DNA of 62,381 nucleotides from UBA1672 sp963977495 (GTDB lineage: Bacteria; Pseudomonadota; Alphaproteobacteria; Micavibrionales; Micavibrionaceae), in contig CAXBOT010000008.1 of assembly GCA_963977495.1 (NCBI GenBank), forward strand, positions 1 to 62,381, read 5' to 3'. This document shows positions 43,695 to 51,688 of this stretch, in pieces. The notes below the pieces were generated by a model. That model saw nothing but the letters and a program-made list of their open reading frames with translations, made no database searches and had not been told where the DNA came from. Both the position numbers and the translations under genes were made by a program. Every line of letters starts with the position of its first letter. Within the stretch, counting starts at the first letter, position 1.

Positions 43695-45761
43695 TTATAG
43701 TTCTCTTTCTTGATCTTTATCGCTTGCGCGCGCCTGTTCTTGTTGCCTGATTTGCTGTTGATCTTGCTCTGCCGCTTTCATTTGGAAGGTGCCGCGGTCA
43801 AGCTCATTAAAGATGATTTTTGACCCCTTCTCTATCTCTGGCGTTTTATCTAATCGTGCCATTTGCAAATCCTTGCCTTGCATCACAACAGCCCATTTAC
43901 CACTTTCAAGCTCTGTATGACCAAGATAGGTATATTCTTTATTAGCCGCGACTTTTTGAGTTTTAAACTCTAATCCTGCTTTTGTGGCTAAGAATTTACC
44001 TTCCTGATGCACTTCCATGACTGTTAGATCGCGTAAAGCAGTCTTTCTAAGAGCAAAATCACCATTGGATTGAATAAGACCAAGATTGTTTTTCACAAGC
44101 CAGTCTTGACGTTTTTCCAACGCTTTTTCTAAATTCTCATCACTATGAGTAATGCCTGACTTTGATCGAGAACGCGCATACAATTCTTTATCAAGCCATG
44201 TTTTCTTAGCCGCATCGGTTAAATCTTCTGGCGCATGGGCAGATAAAATATCCAGTTTTGGATAGAAACGCTTTTTCTCACGCGCATTGATTTTGGCTGA
44301 TATTTCCGCGCCTTGTTTTATAACATCTTCTGGCACTTTATATCTCCCCTGCCCCATATCAACGACAGCTTCATTTTGCTCTAGTGTTTCAATGCGTTTG
44401 ATGTGAGAAGCTAAATATCCCTCTCTGGCATCTTCTTCGATGTAATTCTGCTCTTTTTCGATGTAAAGGCGATGCTTTTCAATATCGTAAATACCGTCAT
44501 TTTGGCGTGCAATCAGGTTGATATTGTAATCCGCACGACCGCTAGACTGATCAAATGGCCGCACACGTATCAAAGCGCCCTTATCCAGTTTCTCGTAATT
44601 GAATGGCTCACCAACTGGCACATAGTGTTTACCGCCGCCAAGAGCTTCAACAACAATATACTTCTTATCAGTCAATTCATCAGCTGGGCCTTTGTCGAGA
44701 ACGCGGCCTTCTACGGTTACCCCCTCACCTACTTTCAGTGAATACACCTCTAAATCATCAAGCTCGTCATCCAACCTATTATAAAGCTGTTTAATAACAT
44801 CATTACGTGTTGCTATCTTGTAGAGAACATCTTGATAGTCTTCTTGCAATCTAAAGACACCCGGAGGCGACTCGATTGCCAATCCTGCTGTTTCAAGATA
44901 GCGCAAACGCCCTTTCAATGAGGCTTCATAATGAGCTGATTTATCAAAATTATTCTCTTTGCGCACATCAATAACACGCTCTTCATTGGCCTGTTTTTCG
45001 ATGAAACAATCCAAAGAAGTAACCCTTAAAGCATCAACCTCCTTCTCAATAGATTTCTGAATATCATCTAAACTACGCTCGCCTAAAAGCTCTGTTGCAA
45101 TTTCTTGAGCGCGTGCGCGGATGCCAAAAGCAATGTAATCTCGCCCTATAACCAGATCTTCACCGCGCGCATCTTTACCCCGAATTATGACATGGGCATG
45201 GGTATCATCAGTATCGTAATGAACGGCTCCCACCCACTCTAATTTGGTTTTCAAATCACGCTCAACGCGCTTCATGACCTTACGAACATACCCCTGAAAA
45301 TCTTCGATATCTTCGCCGCGCTCCGGGGAGATAATCATCCGAAAGTGATGGCGGTCATTCTTACATAATTCAAAGAAATCTTGGCGGGTTAAAGACTCGT
45401 TTTCACCATCAAAGAGGAATGCTTGCTCGCCATCCTTACCGGCTTTTTTACGGCTAATATAATGGATGTGATGATAGAGATTTTGGCCACCACTTCCTGC
45501 ACCGACCCCTACTCCTTTTGTCTTGTTTTTAACGGGATTGATCTTCACCACTACGCGCTGCGCTGATGCCATTCCTGCAAATGAGTTGCCACGTAAGATA
45601 CCATTCCGGCGTTTAATCCTAGATGGCCCTGATGATCTATGGCCATGACGATTGAGCTTTTTGAAGAAGGCTTTTCTTGGGCTATCTCTGGTCACAACAA
45701 GAGAACGGGCAGCTTCAATGCCGCCTGTATCTTCCTCATTATTGAGCCTGTCTAAGAACAT
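43695..45761 (-). CDS. VirD2-like relaxase with DUF3363 domain
   Basis: 688 residues. The N-terminal relaxase domain carries the metal-binding histidines in HYDTDDTHAHVIIRG (His181, His188, His190) and an upstream HHIHYISRKK; the catalytic tyrosine is not assigned with certainty. The DUF3363 part follows (RGYIAFGIRARAQEIATELLGERSL-like region at about 205 on). This pair of domains is characteristic of mobilisation proteins of alphaproteobacterial plasmids. It nicks the origin of transfer and leads the strand through VirD4. Confidence 0.9.
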   Translation of the reverse strand: MFLDRLNNEEDTGGIEAARSLVVTRDSPRKAFFKKLNRHGHRSSGPSRIKRRNGILRGNSFAGMASAQRVVVKINPVKNKTKGVGVGAGSGGQNLYHHIHYISRKKAGKDGEQAFLFDGENESLTRQDFFELCKNDRHHFRMIISPERGEDIEDFQGYVRKVMKRVERDLKTKLEWVGAVHYDTDDTHAHVIIRGKDARGEDLVIGRDYIAFGIRARAQEIATELLGERSLDDIQKSIEKEVDALRVTSLDCFIEKQANEERVIDVRKENNFDKSAHYEASLKGRLRYLETAGLAIESPPGVFRLQEDYQDVLYKIATRNDVIKQLYNRLDDELDDLEVYSLKVGEGVTVEGRVLDKGPADELTDKKYIVVEALGGGKHYVPVGEPFNYEKLDKGALIRVRPFDQSSGRADYNINLIARQNDGIYDIEKHRLYIEKEQNYIEEDAREGYLASHIKRIETLEQNEAVVDMGQGRYKVPEDVIKQGAEISAKINAREKKRFYPKLDILSAHAPEDLTDAAKKTWLDKELYARSRSKSGITHSDENLEKALEKRQDWLVKNNLGLIQSNGDFALRKTALRDLTVMEVHQEGKFLATKAGLEFKTQKVAANKEYTYLGHTELESGKWAVVMQGKDLQMARLDKTPEIEKGSKIIFNELDRGTFQMKAAEQDQQQIRQQEQARASDKDQEREL

Positions 45762-46100
45762 TCTTTTTACCTTTTCTTATCGCAAAGCCCTGCCTGTTTG
45801 CAGAGAAAATATGCGCTAATTTACCCCCTTACTATACAACTTAAATAAACTTATTGCAAGCAACTTAAACTTACAATAAACACAACAATAACAATAAGTT
45901 CATATAAACATAATTTATATCTTTTATCTTGTTTTAATATTATTCTCTCCACTACGTACAATACCATTCACCTTTATCACTATCTATCCTCTATCGCCCT
46001 TCCACGCTTTTCCGTTTTCAAATCTGTGTAACTGGAAGCACTGAACGCACAAAAAACTCTGACCTTTGAGAGCCAGAGTTTCATTTGCGATAAGAAAAAA
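45762..46100. other. Non-coding region upstream of the relaxase, candidate transfer origin
   Basis: AT-rich, 340 bases. It holds a direct repeat CAACTTAAA (45837 and 45861) and a perfect inverted repeat ATATAAA-CATAA-TTTATAT (45902-45920). Transfer origins often lie directly upstream of their relaxase gene, and such repeats are typical, but no nick-site consensus is recognisable. The relaxase promoter must also be here. Confidence 0.35.
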
Positions 46101-46123
46101 GCCCCTCATTGCGAGGGGCTTGG
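46101..46123 (-). terminator. Rho-independent terminator after DUF736
   Basis: AAGCCCCTC-GCAAT-GAGGGGCTT on the minus strand, a perfect 9-bp stem followed by a T-rich run, immediately after the DUF736 stop. Confidence 0.85.
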
Positions 46124-46127
46124 TTCA

Positions 46128-46433
46128 TTAGTTTTGTCGAGACCAGATAAGAATATATTGATCGTCTTTTTGAACCAGGTTAGCGTAAATCGGATTTGGA
46201 AATTCCGGTGCGTCAATCTGTACGGAGACATAAGGATTTTGATTATCGCTAATCTTATTCCATCCTGCCCCTGCTTCGAAGCTACCGATTTTTGCTCTGA
46301 AATCAGGCTTATTATCGTTGGCATCGAGATCGCCGATTGGCTGTAATTTGAGGTGGACATTTAGGGTCGCTGTTTTCAACTTGCCTTCAAAACTTCCATT
46401 CTCTTGTTTTTTCATATTTGCTATAATTGACAT
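46128..46433 (-). CDS. DUF736 family protein
   Basis: 101 residues matching DUF736 along its length: GSFEGKLKTATLNVHLKL, KPDFRAKIGSFEAGAGWNK, and PNPIYANLVQKDDQYILIWSR. The family is almost confined to plasmids and integrative elements of alphaproteobacteria and relatives. Function unknown, probably linked to plasmid maintenance or the leading region. It ends at a strong terminator, so is a separate transcript. Confidence 0.88.
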   Translation of the reverse strand: MSIIANMKKQENGSFEGKLKTATLNVHLKLQPIGDLDANDNKPDFRAKIGSFEAGAGWNKISDNQNPYVSVQIDAPEFPNPIYANLVQKDDQYILIWSRQN

Positions 46434-46516
46434 TGTATTTTCCTTTTAATTTTAGTCTTAGAACAACACCTTGTTGCTCTTTCTTATGGCGTAAAAATTC
46501 ACTGGCCGCGTTCGAC

Positions 46517-46588
46517 GCGTCACAGAGTAAATTTGTTTTCCGCGAGGAATTTATCGCTTGCGATAAAGGGGAAATTTATTCTTGACGC
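46517..46588. repeat. Three-tier nested inverted repeat
   Basis: From outside in: GCGTCA / TGACGC (46517-46522, 46583-46588), TAAATTT / AAATTTA (46528-46534, 46572-46578), and TTTATCGC-TT-GCGATAAA (46550-46567). All arms are perfect. As single-stranded DNA or RNA it would fold into one long stem with internal loops. Not a terminator, since no T-run follows. Confidence 0.6.
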
Positions 46589-46746
46589 ATAGGCGAAGGC
46601 AGGTCAGTTAAATTAGCCAATCTAGAAAGGCATAAGGCTGTTTGGGCGGTAAATTATTAAACGGCAAATGCTTTAGGGCAATTTCTTATATGACATAACA
46701 AATGGTGGTTTTTAACAAGGTGCGCGTCCCTATTCTCCTCATATAA

Positions 46747-46785
46747 AAAAAGCCACACTAGCAACGATCACCAGCATGACTTTTT
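46747..46785 (-). terminator. Terminator after the DUF4942 gene
   Basis: On the minus strand AAAAAGTCATGCTGGT pairs with GCTAGTGTGGCTTTTT over 16 positions, five of them G-U, with a T-run after. It lies 38 bases beyond the stop of the DUF4942 gene. Confidence 0.65.
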
Positions 46786-46822
46786 AAAATCGGTAGCTTC
46801 GAAGCAGGGGCAGGAATAGATT

Positions 46823-48265
46823 TTAAGCGGCCTCTTCTGTCTGCGTATCAGTGCCGAGCCATTCACGACCCTTTGCAGCCGTCTTATTAAAAAGAGCCCA
46901 GTCTTCATCATTTTTGAACGTCAAATGAACCGTTCCCTTCATGAAGAATTTTATATCGAAAAATCGGCTCTCGGTTAGATTATCAAAAGGGCTGTGAATA
47001 TCGCGCCCCAAAATATCAAACTTGCGCTTTAGCGCCTGCCCTATCGTTTCACAAGATTCAAACGGGCGGCCTGTCATAAAGCATAAAACACGATCCAGAT
47101 CATTATAGATATCCATTGAGTGCCCCCACCTCATATTAAAGTTCCTGCTCCATTTATGGTCAAACTCACAGCCATAGGGGAAGATAATCTTCTTATTGAT
47201 TTTATAGTTATCGTTGCTTTTCCAGCCCTCACTATGATTGCTATTGCCTTTGTAATATCGGCATAACTCATCAAAGACATTGGCAACCGATTGTTCAAAC
47301 AGCTTTTGGCGTTGCGCGAACACATTTTGGAGCGTGCCTTTAATATTTTCCTTGGTGAACGGGATATTTCCGTTTCTATCAACATCGCGTAAAAGCTCGT
47401 CGCGCTGTTTTCTATCAAGATGTTTGTGAAACTCCATCTTAGAAAACACCTCATGCCATGCCGTATTGCGGTGCTTTTTAATAAAAGCGGCTTTAGCAGA
47501 ATTAATATTCTTGGTTGCCATACCCAAAATCGAGGATAAATCGCTTTGATAAATCGTCACATTATTGGCATCCATATAGCTTTGGGCTTTGCGGATATGC
47601 TGAAACGCCTTGAACATATGGGCATTCGCCTCATCATAAAAATGTTGCATATTACCCAAGCGGTCAATAACGGCGGGGATATTAGATGTGTCTATATCAT
47701 CATTTACGGCGCGCTCTTGTTTGTCGCTCTCCCATAAATCAAAGGTATCGTCTTCAGCTTCTTTTTTCAGATACACTAACGCAACATTTACACCCGTTTT
47801 GCGCTCTGCGGTCGCAAAACAATCACCCAAATATTCAACCTCTCCATGCGCTTCAATAATTTCAGCCAAGAGTTTGCGGGTTTTTGTATGAGGGTTCTTA
47901 ATTGTTTCTGCGTTCAGCAAGCAAACAATTTCTCCCGAATACATAAAATTCCACGCTTTTAATAAATGCTCGTCCCCATTGGAAAAGGGCGGGTTCATTA
48001 AAATTGCGTCATAATAGCAAACCCCGTCATAGCTTAAAAAATCATGCCCCACGATTGGAAAATCCTTATCGCGCAAAACCGCGCATAATTCTGGGGAATT
48101 TTCGATGCAATCAATCGACGCGGAGCGTCTTGATTGCCGCATAAATTCTGCAATGTCGCCTTTGCCTGCGCTTGGTTCTAAAAAATGCTCTGCCGAACGG
48201 CTGATTTTAGAAAACATGGTCTTAATAACGGCTTGAGGGGTTGGAAAAAATTCGTCTGTAAACAT
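46823..48265 (-). CDS. DUF4942 methyltransferase-like protein
   Basis: 480 residues. The first 100 form an adenine-methyltransferase-like domain with FLEPSAGKGDI (about 29-38, cofactor site) and ILMNPPFSNG (about 88-97, catalytic NPPF). The remainder is DUF4942 (for example SEGWKSNDNYKINKKIIFP and KFDILGRDIHSPFDNLTE). Known on many alphaproteobacterial plasmids without a partner nuclease. It may methylate plasmid DNA to evade host restriction; this is inference. Confidence 0.85.
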   Translation of the reverse strand: MFTDEFFPTPQAVIKTMFSKISRSAEHFLEPSAGKGDIAEFMRQSRRSASIDCIENSPELCAVLRDKDFPIVGHDFLSYDGVCYYDAILMNPPFSNGDEHLLKAWNFMYSGEIVCLLNAETIKNPHTKTRKLLAEIIEAHGEVEYLGDCFATAERKTGVNVALVYLKKEAEDDTFDLWESDKQERAVNDDIDTSNIPAVIDRLGNMQHFYDEANAHMFKAFQHIRKAQSYMDANNVTIYQSDLSSILGMATKNINSAKAAFIKKHRNTAWHEVFSKMEFHKHLDRKQRDELLRDVDRNGNIPFTKENIKGTLQNVFAQRQKLFEQSVANVFDELCRYYKGNSNHSEGWKSNDNYKINKKIIFPYGCEFDHKWSRNFNMRWGHSMDIYNDLDRVLCFMTGRPFESCETIGQALKRKFDILGRDIHSPFDNLTESRFFDIKFFMKGTVHLTFKNDEDWALFNKTAAKGREWLGTDTQTEEAA

Positions 48266-48335
48266 GGCTAAAAATCCTTTTAATTTTTGTGATAAGTGAA
48301 ACCACGCGCTAGGCTTTAGCGCGTGGCTTTGGGGG

Positions 48336-50060
48336 TTAAGCGGCTAATGGCTCGTCCTGTTCATCTTCATCAAGTGGCTCGTCTGCGACTTGCGAGGGTG
48401 TGTCAGGGTCAATGGCAGGGAATTGCATAGCCTCTGGAATCCAGAATTGGGCTTTCAATTCATCCGCGCTTGGCGATTCAAGGCTGAGGACATGGGCAAA
48501 ATGCTTTGCCATTGAATCCACCAATTCGCCTTTTTTGTACCCTTGTCCGTTGCCGAACTTCAAAGAACACCCTGCATCTTGAATAATGCCTTGTAGCTGT
48601 TCTTTGTTACGTCTTTTCAAAAACGCTTCATCAGGTCGCCAAGCCCCTCGCATATCGACTTTCAAAGCATTTGCAACATGGTTTGAAATGCTGTCTTCAT
48701 ACGTATCGAGCGTATCAAGATAGGTTGTGCCAAATTCCAAGGATTCCAATGTCAGGGCGATATCTTCAAGCTGTTCATCGGATAGAGATTGAACGGCGTA
48801 ATAAGCCTCTTGCACATCATACTGGAACAAATATTTTAAATCGCTCCATGTGCTTTCCTCGTCTTCCTTGTCAAAATATCCCAAAATGACACGCGCCTTT
48901 GCATTAACTGCGTCCAGTGCAGGGGAATGTGTTGCCCCATCATCAAAATAGCGCAAGGCTGGATGATCTTGGAAAGTTGCCAGTTTTTTGGCTACCAAGA
49001 TTTCTTTGGCTTTGCGCGGATTACTGATAATCGCATTTTGAACGGCAACGCATTTGTGCATATTCATATAACGCACTAACGGCTTGCCATAGGTGGCTTT
49101 TGGTTTGGGTTTCAGGGCAACCACATTGGATTCATCAATTTCTGGTTTGATAAGTCCTTTGTGAATTTCCACTTCACCATTGGGGCGCAAATTAACGATA
49201 ACGCCCCCTGCCGCCTCGATTTCGGCTTTCTCATACTGCCATGAAGAAAAATAGCCTTCTTCAAGTTCTGCCCAATCATGGCTTTGGCTAAATTCATCAA
49301 CCAGTTTTTCAGCCGCTTGTTTTTGCAATTCGTCAAATTGCTCACGGTCATTGAAATATGTGGTTTTGTCTTCTGCCAAAAGGTCAGAGGTATAATCACC
49401 CTCATAAAGCGCAGGTTCAAAAATAGCCAAAGCGACATTGGGTTTTTCATCAATGAGCGCGTCTTTAATATCCTCAACGCTGTCACACCATCCATTGAGG
49501 GCTTGTTTTAAAACACGGGCTTGTTCTTCATGTGAACCAAGCGCAAAACTTTCAGCCTGTGCCAGTGTCAATTCGCCTGTTGTAAAGGCTTGTGTGACCT
49601 CGATGCTTAATTCCAAAAGCATTAAACGTCTGCGAATGGTGCTAACGGCTAATCCTGTTTGGCTTGTGATATTGTCCAGTGTTTCACCGTCCTTAATCAA
49701 GCTTGAGATGGCGTGTGCCTCTTCCAAAGGGCTTAGATTTTCACGTTGAACATTTTCGACTGTTGCCATGCGAAGAATTTCTTCTTCTGTGAGGTCGTCT
49801 TTGATTTCAACTTTTACCGGAAAATCCGCGTCAATATCGCCGCGCTCTAAAAGCAAGTTCATTGCACGAAAACGGCGTTCACCACAAATAATGCTGTGTT
49901 TGGCGCGTTTGGTTTTCGGGGCTTGAACAATGAGATTTTGCAATAAGCCATCTGTTAAAATGGACTGTGCTAATCCTTCGATGGATTGTTCATCAAAATC
50001 CTTTCTGGGATTGTCCTTTGAGGTTTTGATTTGGTTTAGTTTTAAAGTTTGAGTAGTCAT
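48336..50060 (-). CDS. ParB/RepB/Spo0J-domain protein, large
   Basis: 574 residues from the ATG at 50060 (AAAAAAGGAGCTGATAC upstream). ParB N-terminal domain: NPRKDFDEQSIEGLAQSILTDGLLQNL (about 15-42), the CTP-binding-type GERRFRAMNLL (about 65), then the helix-turn-helix SPLEEAHAISSLIKDG ... NITSQTGLAVSTIRRRL. It is about twice the size of a partition ParB, and no parA is beside it, so it is more likely a plasmid-type ParB-like nuclease or regulator than the segregation protein. Confidence 0.8.
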   Translation of the reverse strand: MTTQTLKLNQIKTSKDNPRKDFDEQSIEGLAQSILTDGLLQNLIVQAPKTKRAKHSIICGERRFRAMNLLLERGDIDADFPVKVEIKDDLTEEEILRMATVENVQRENLSPLEEAHAISSLIKDGETLDNITSQTGLAVSTIRRRLMLLELSIEVTQAFTTGELTLAQAESFALGSHEEQARVLKQALNGWCDSVEDIKDALIDEKPNVALAIFEPALYEGDYTSDLLAEDKTTYFNDREQFDELQKQAAEKLVDEFSQSHDWAELEEGYFSSWQYEKAEIEAAGGVIVNLRPNGEVEIHKGLIKPEIDESNVVALKPKPKATYGKPLVRYMNMHKCVAVQNAIISNPRKAKEILVAKKLATFQDHPALRYFDDGATHSPALDAVNAKARVILGYFDKEDEESTWSDLKYLFQYDVQEAYYAVQSLSDEQLEDIALTLESLEFGTTYLDTLDTYEDSISNHVANALKVDMRGAWRPDEAFLKRRNKEQLQGIIQDAGCSLKFGNGQGYKKGELVDSMAKHFAHVLSLESPSADELKAQFWIPEAMQFPAIDPDTPSQVADEPLDEDEQDEPLAA

Positions 50061-50103
50061 AGTATCAGCTCCTTTTTTGCTGTTGGTTGGTTTAAAAAAT
50101 GGG

Positions 50104-50457
50104 TTAAGCCGCGATTGGCTCTTGCGCCTCGTAAAACGCGGTTGCGTCTTTAACGAGTTGCCCCATGTGTTCCAAAGCGTTTTCATGTGCGCTTTGAATT
50201 GCTTTTTCGGTCACGCGCTTACACGGCTGTAGTGCAATGCCTGACTTGAAAAAATCTTGAAAAATGACGGTGGTTTCGGTTGCATATCCGTCCGCGCCTT
50301 TGCGAATACAAACGCTTGCGCTTGCGGATAACCCCCCTCTTACTTTGGCAGTTCGCAATTTTAAAATGCGTGTGCCTTCTTCTGTTTCGCCTAAAACGGC
50401 CTCACTTGTGGCTTGCCATCCGTCATAGCCTTTTGAAATGTGTGTTTTATACGTCAT
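50104..50457 (-). CDS. Plasmid hypothetical protein, 117 residues
   Basis: The ATG at 50457 follows AAAAGAAAAGGAAAAAC; 29 upstream in-frame codons lack character. A strand-rich soluble protein (KTHISKGYDGWQATSEAVLGE, then RILKLRTAKVRGGLSASASV) with a helical C-terminus. No family recognised. It lies in the minus-strand run parB-like/this/52-residue/DUF6876, so is probably co-transcribed. Confidence 0.6.
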   Translation of the reverse strand: MTYKTHISKGYDGWQATSEAVLGETEEGTRILKLRTAKVRGGLSASASVCIRKGADGYATETTVIFQDFFKSGIALQPCKRVTEKAIQSAHENALEHMGQLVKDATAFYEAQEPIAA

Positions 50458-50486
50458 GTGTTTTTCCTTTTCTTTTGGTGGGTTGG

Positions 50487-50645
50487 TTAAAGTCTGATTG
50501 GTACGCCTAGACGCTCTACGCTTAGGATTGCGGAGCGTGGGCAACGCTCGGAGTCCATAACAAGCTGTATGGCTGTTTCCTCGTCTTTGGCGGGGGTTTG
50601 GATTGTGATTTGTGTAGTTCTGATTTTGAACGGGTAAACCTGCAT
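50487..50645 (-). CDS. Small plasmid protein, 52 residues
   Basis: A short frame not obvious by length alone: ATG at 50645 with a strong AAGGGGGAAAT site, ending at TAA 50487. It encodes a mixed-strand peptide (VYPFKIRTTQITIQTPAKDE..., one cysteine, ending GVPIRL). Spacing of 13 bases from the DUF6876 stop and 29 bases to the next start fits one operon. Function unknown. Confidence 0.6.
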   Translation of the reverse strand: MQVYPFKIRTTQITIQTPAKDEETAIQLVMDSERCPRSAILSVERLGVPIRL

Positions 50646-50658
50646 GATGATTTCCCCC

Positions 50659-51048
50659 TTAATATTCGCTTGTCAGAAGCAAGACATTGTTCTGAAAATA
50701 AAAGCGGATTTGGGTTAGCGGAAAATCGGTAAAGAGGATATTTTCGGCATAAAGCTGTTTTTCATTGCCATCGGTGCAAGTGAGTTTTGCCCCCTGCCCT
50801 TCTTTGTTAAGCGTTAAAGTCCAGACACAAAAAGGTTCGTTTTGAAGCGTTGGAACGCAAGATTGGCAATCAAAGATTTTATCTATCAGCCAGTATGCCC
50901 CGCCTGTTTCCGCAACATATTGAACGCCCTCTGTGTAAAGGTATTTTCTATATAGCGAGTGACGAAACCAAGTTTCCGTACCGCAGAAATTTCTTAAATC
51001 TTCTGCTCTAAGGGTTGGTGTATCTGTAAGTTTAGCTGTTTGGTTCAT
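50659..51048 (-). CDS. DUF6876 family protein
   Basis: 129 residues from the ATG at 51048 (AAAGGAATT upstream). It matches DUF6876: LRNFCGTETWFRHSLYRKYLYTEGVQYVAETGGAYWLID, FCVWTLTL, and a terminal FYFQNNVLLLTSEY. The family occurs on plasmids of diverse proteobacteria; no function known. A 9-bp hairpin (51075-51102) precedes the gene and could regulate it. Confidence 0.85.
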   Translation of the reverse strand: MNQTAKLTDTPTLRAEDLRNFCGTETWFRHSLYRKYLYTEGVQYVAETGGAYWLIDKIFDCQSCVPTLQNEPFCVWTLTLNKEGQGAKLTCTDGNEKQLYAENILFTDFPLTQIRFYFQNNVLLLTSEY

Positions 51049-51387
51049 TTTCAATTCCTTTCTTCTTTAAATTGCGCCCCGAAACATACTTTTTTCGGGG
51101 CGACAGGAACTGGAGCTTCAAAGCGGCAAGAGAGGTCAATTCCCAAACCCTTTGCAAAAGGGCTTGGGCGGAAAATCGGAAAAATTGCGGAAGGTTCGCG
51201 GCAAGCGTAGCGGCGTGAAAGCCGTCATTTTTACTATTTTTTGGCTTTGGGAATTGACGGAGCGCGCCAAGACCAATCAGAAGTCATTTAAGGGTCATGA
51301 CTCAACTGACCTTTTTGCAAGGCCACCGGGGAGCAAAATCACTCAAAGCATAAATATCCATATCAACACCCAACATAGGAGGACGAT
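51049..51387. other. Hairpin-rich non-coding region, first half
   Basis: Perfect stems: CGCCCCGAA / TTCGGGGCG (51075-51102); GTCAATTCCCAAA / TTTGGGAATTGAC (51135-51147 with 51246-51258, closing a domain of 124 bases); inside it CCCTTT-GCA-AAAGGG (51148-51162) and CGGC / GCCG (51211-51224); then AGTCAT / ATGACT (51282-51302). This density suggests a structured RNA or single-stranded DNA element. A Lys/Arg-rich frame at 51152-51397 is judged spurious. Confidence 0.6.
51135..51258. ncRNA. Candidate multibranch structured RNA or ssDNA element
   Basis: A perfect 13-bp closing stem encloses an adjoining 6-bp hairpin and at least one further small hairpin, giving a branched fold. Strand is not decided. 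It could be a regulatory RNA for the tiny peptide gene downstream, or a single-strand promoter or origin of the plasmid leading region. Confidence 0.4.
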
Positions 51388-51450
51388 ATGGAACTGATAA
51401 TTCTAATTTTGAAAATCATAGTTGCTATACTCATTTATTTGAGTAGGTAA
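51388..51450 (+). CDS. 20-residue hydrophobic peptide, candidate type I toxin
   Basis: AGGAGGACGAT precedes an ATG at 51388, a near-perfect ribosome binding site at correct spacing, followed by 20 codons and TAA. The peptide starts MELIILIL, has one central lysine, a run of Ile/Leu/Val, and ends YLSR: a single membrane-spanning helix with a basic end, like type I toxins of the Ibs/Fst/TisB class in form though not in sequence. A 9-bp hairpin follows at once (51456-51483). Toxicity and an antisense RNA are inferred, not shown. Confidence 0.45.
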   Translation: MELIILILKIIVAILIYLSR

Positions 51451-51688
51451 CCAACAGACGGTAGGTCATTTGGTCTATCGTCTCGCGGCCAAAGATAACG
51501 CGTTAAGGATTGTCACCCGAAGGGCCGAAACGCTTTTCTTCAAAGTGGTTCGGGGAGCCTTGGCGAGTAAAGCCTGACCCGCACTTGCGGGGAACGCCCA
51601 AACTGCAAAACAAATCCTGCTTTACCGTATTTAATTAGCCTATGTGTTAAAAAAACCGGAAAAATATTAACCCAAGAGTTAATTTTCT
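51451..51688. other. Hairpin-rich non-coding region, second half
   Basis: AGACGGTAG / CTATCGTCT (51456-51464, 51475-51483, one G-U) directly after the tiny ORF, and CCCGC-ACTT-GCGGG (51578-51591). The last 55 bases (51632-51685) are an imperfect copy of 55342-55395. No gene is seen. Confidence 0.5.
51632..51685. repeat. Imperfect direct repeat, copy X (after hipA)
   Basis: TTAGCCTATGTGTTAAAAAA and following bases through CAAGAGTTAATTTT align with 55342-55395 at roughly 80 percent identity by eye. Both copies lie just beyond the 3' end of hipA sequence, intact here and remnant there. Confidence 0.6.

Larger units (their letters stand above)
46434..46822. other. Non-coding region with a nested palindrome
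   Basis: No gene seen. It contains the nested inverted repeat at 46517-46588 (own entry) and the terminator at 46747-46785. The rest carries the promoter of DUF736. Position between two conserved plasmid genes near the relaxase makes it a second candidate for an origin or a single-stranded promoter. Confidence 0.45.

Noticed and set aside
45762..46100. Confirmed origin of transfer
   Set aside because: Position and repeats fit, but no nick-site consensus can be recognised, so it is left as a candidate only.
48336..50060. Main partition ParB of the plasmid
   Set aside because: Much larger than a partition ParB, no parA beside it, and a ParA/RHH pair with its own operator exists at 55-56.6 kb.
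51152..51397. 81-codon plus-strand frame in the hairpin region
   Set aside because: Composition follows the hairpins; no family character, no good ribosome site, and it overlaps the better supported 20-codon ORF in another frame.
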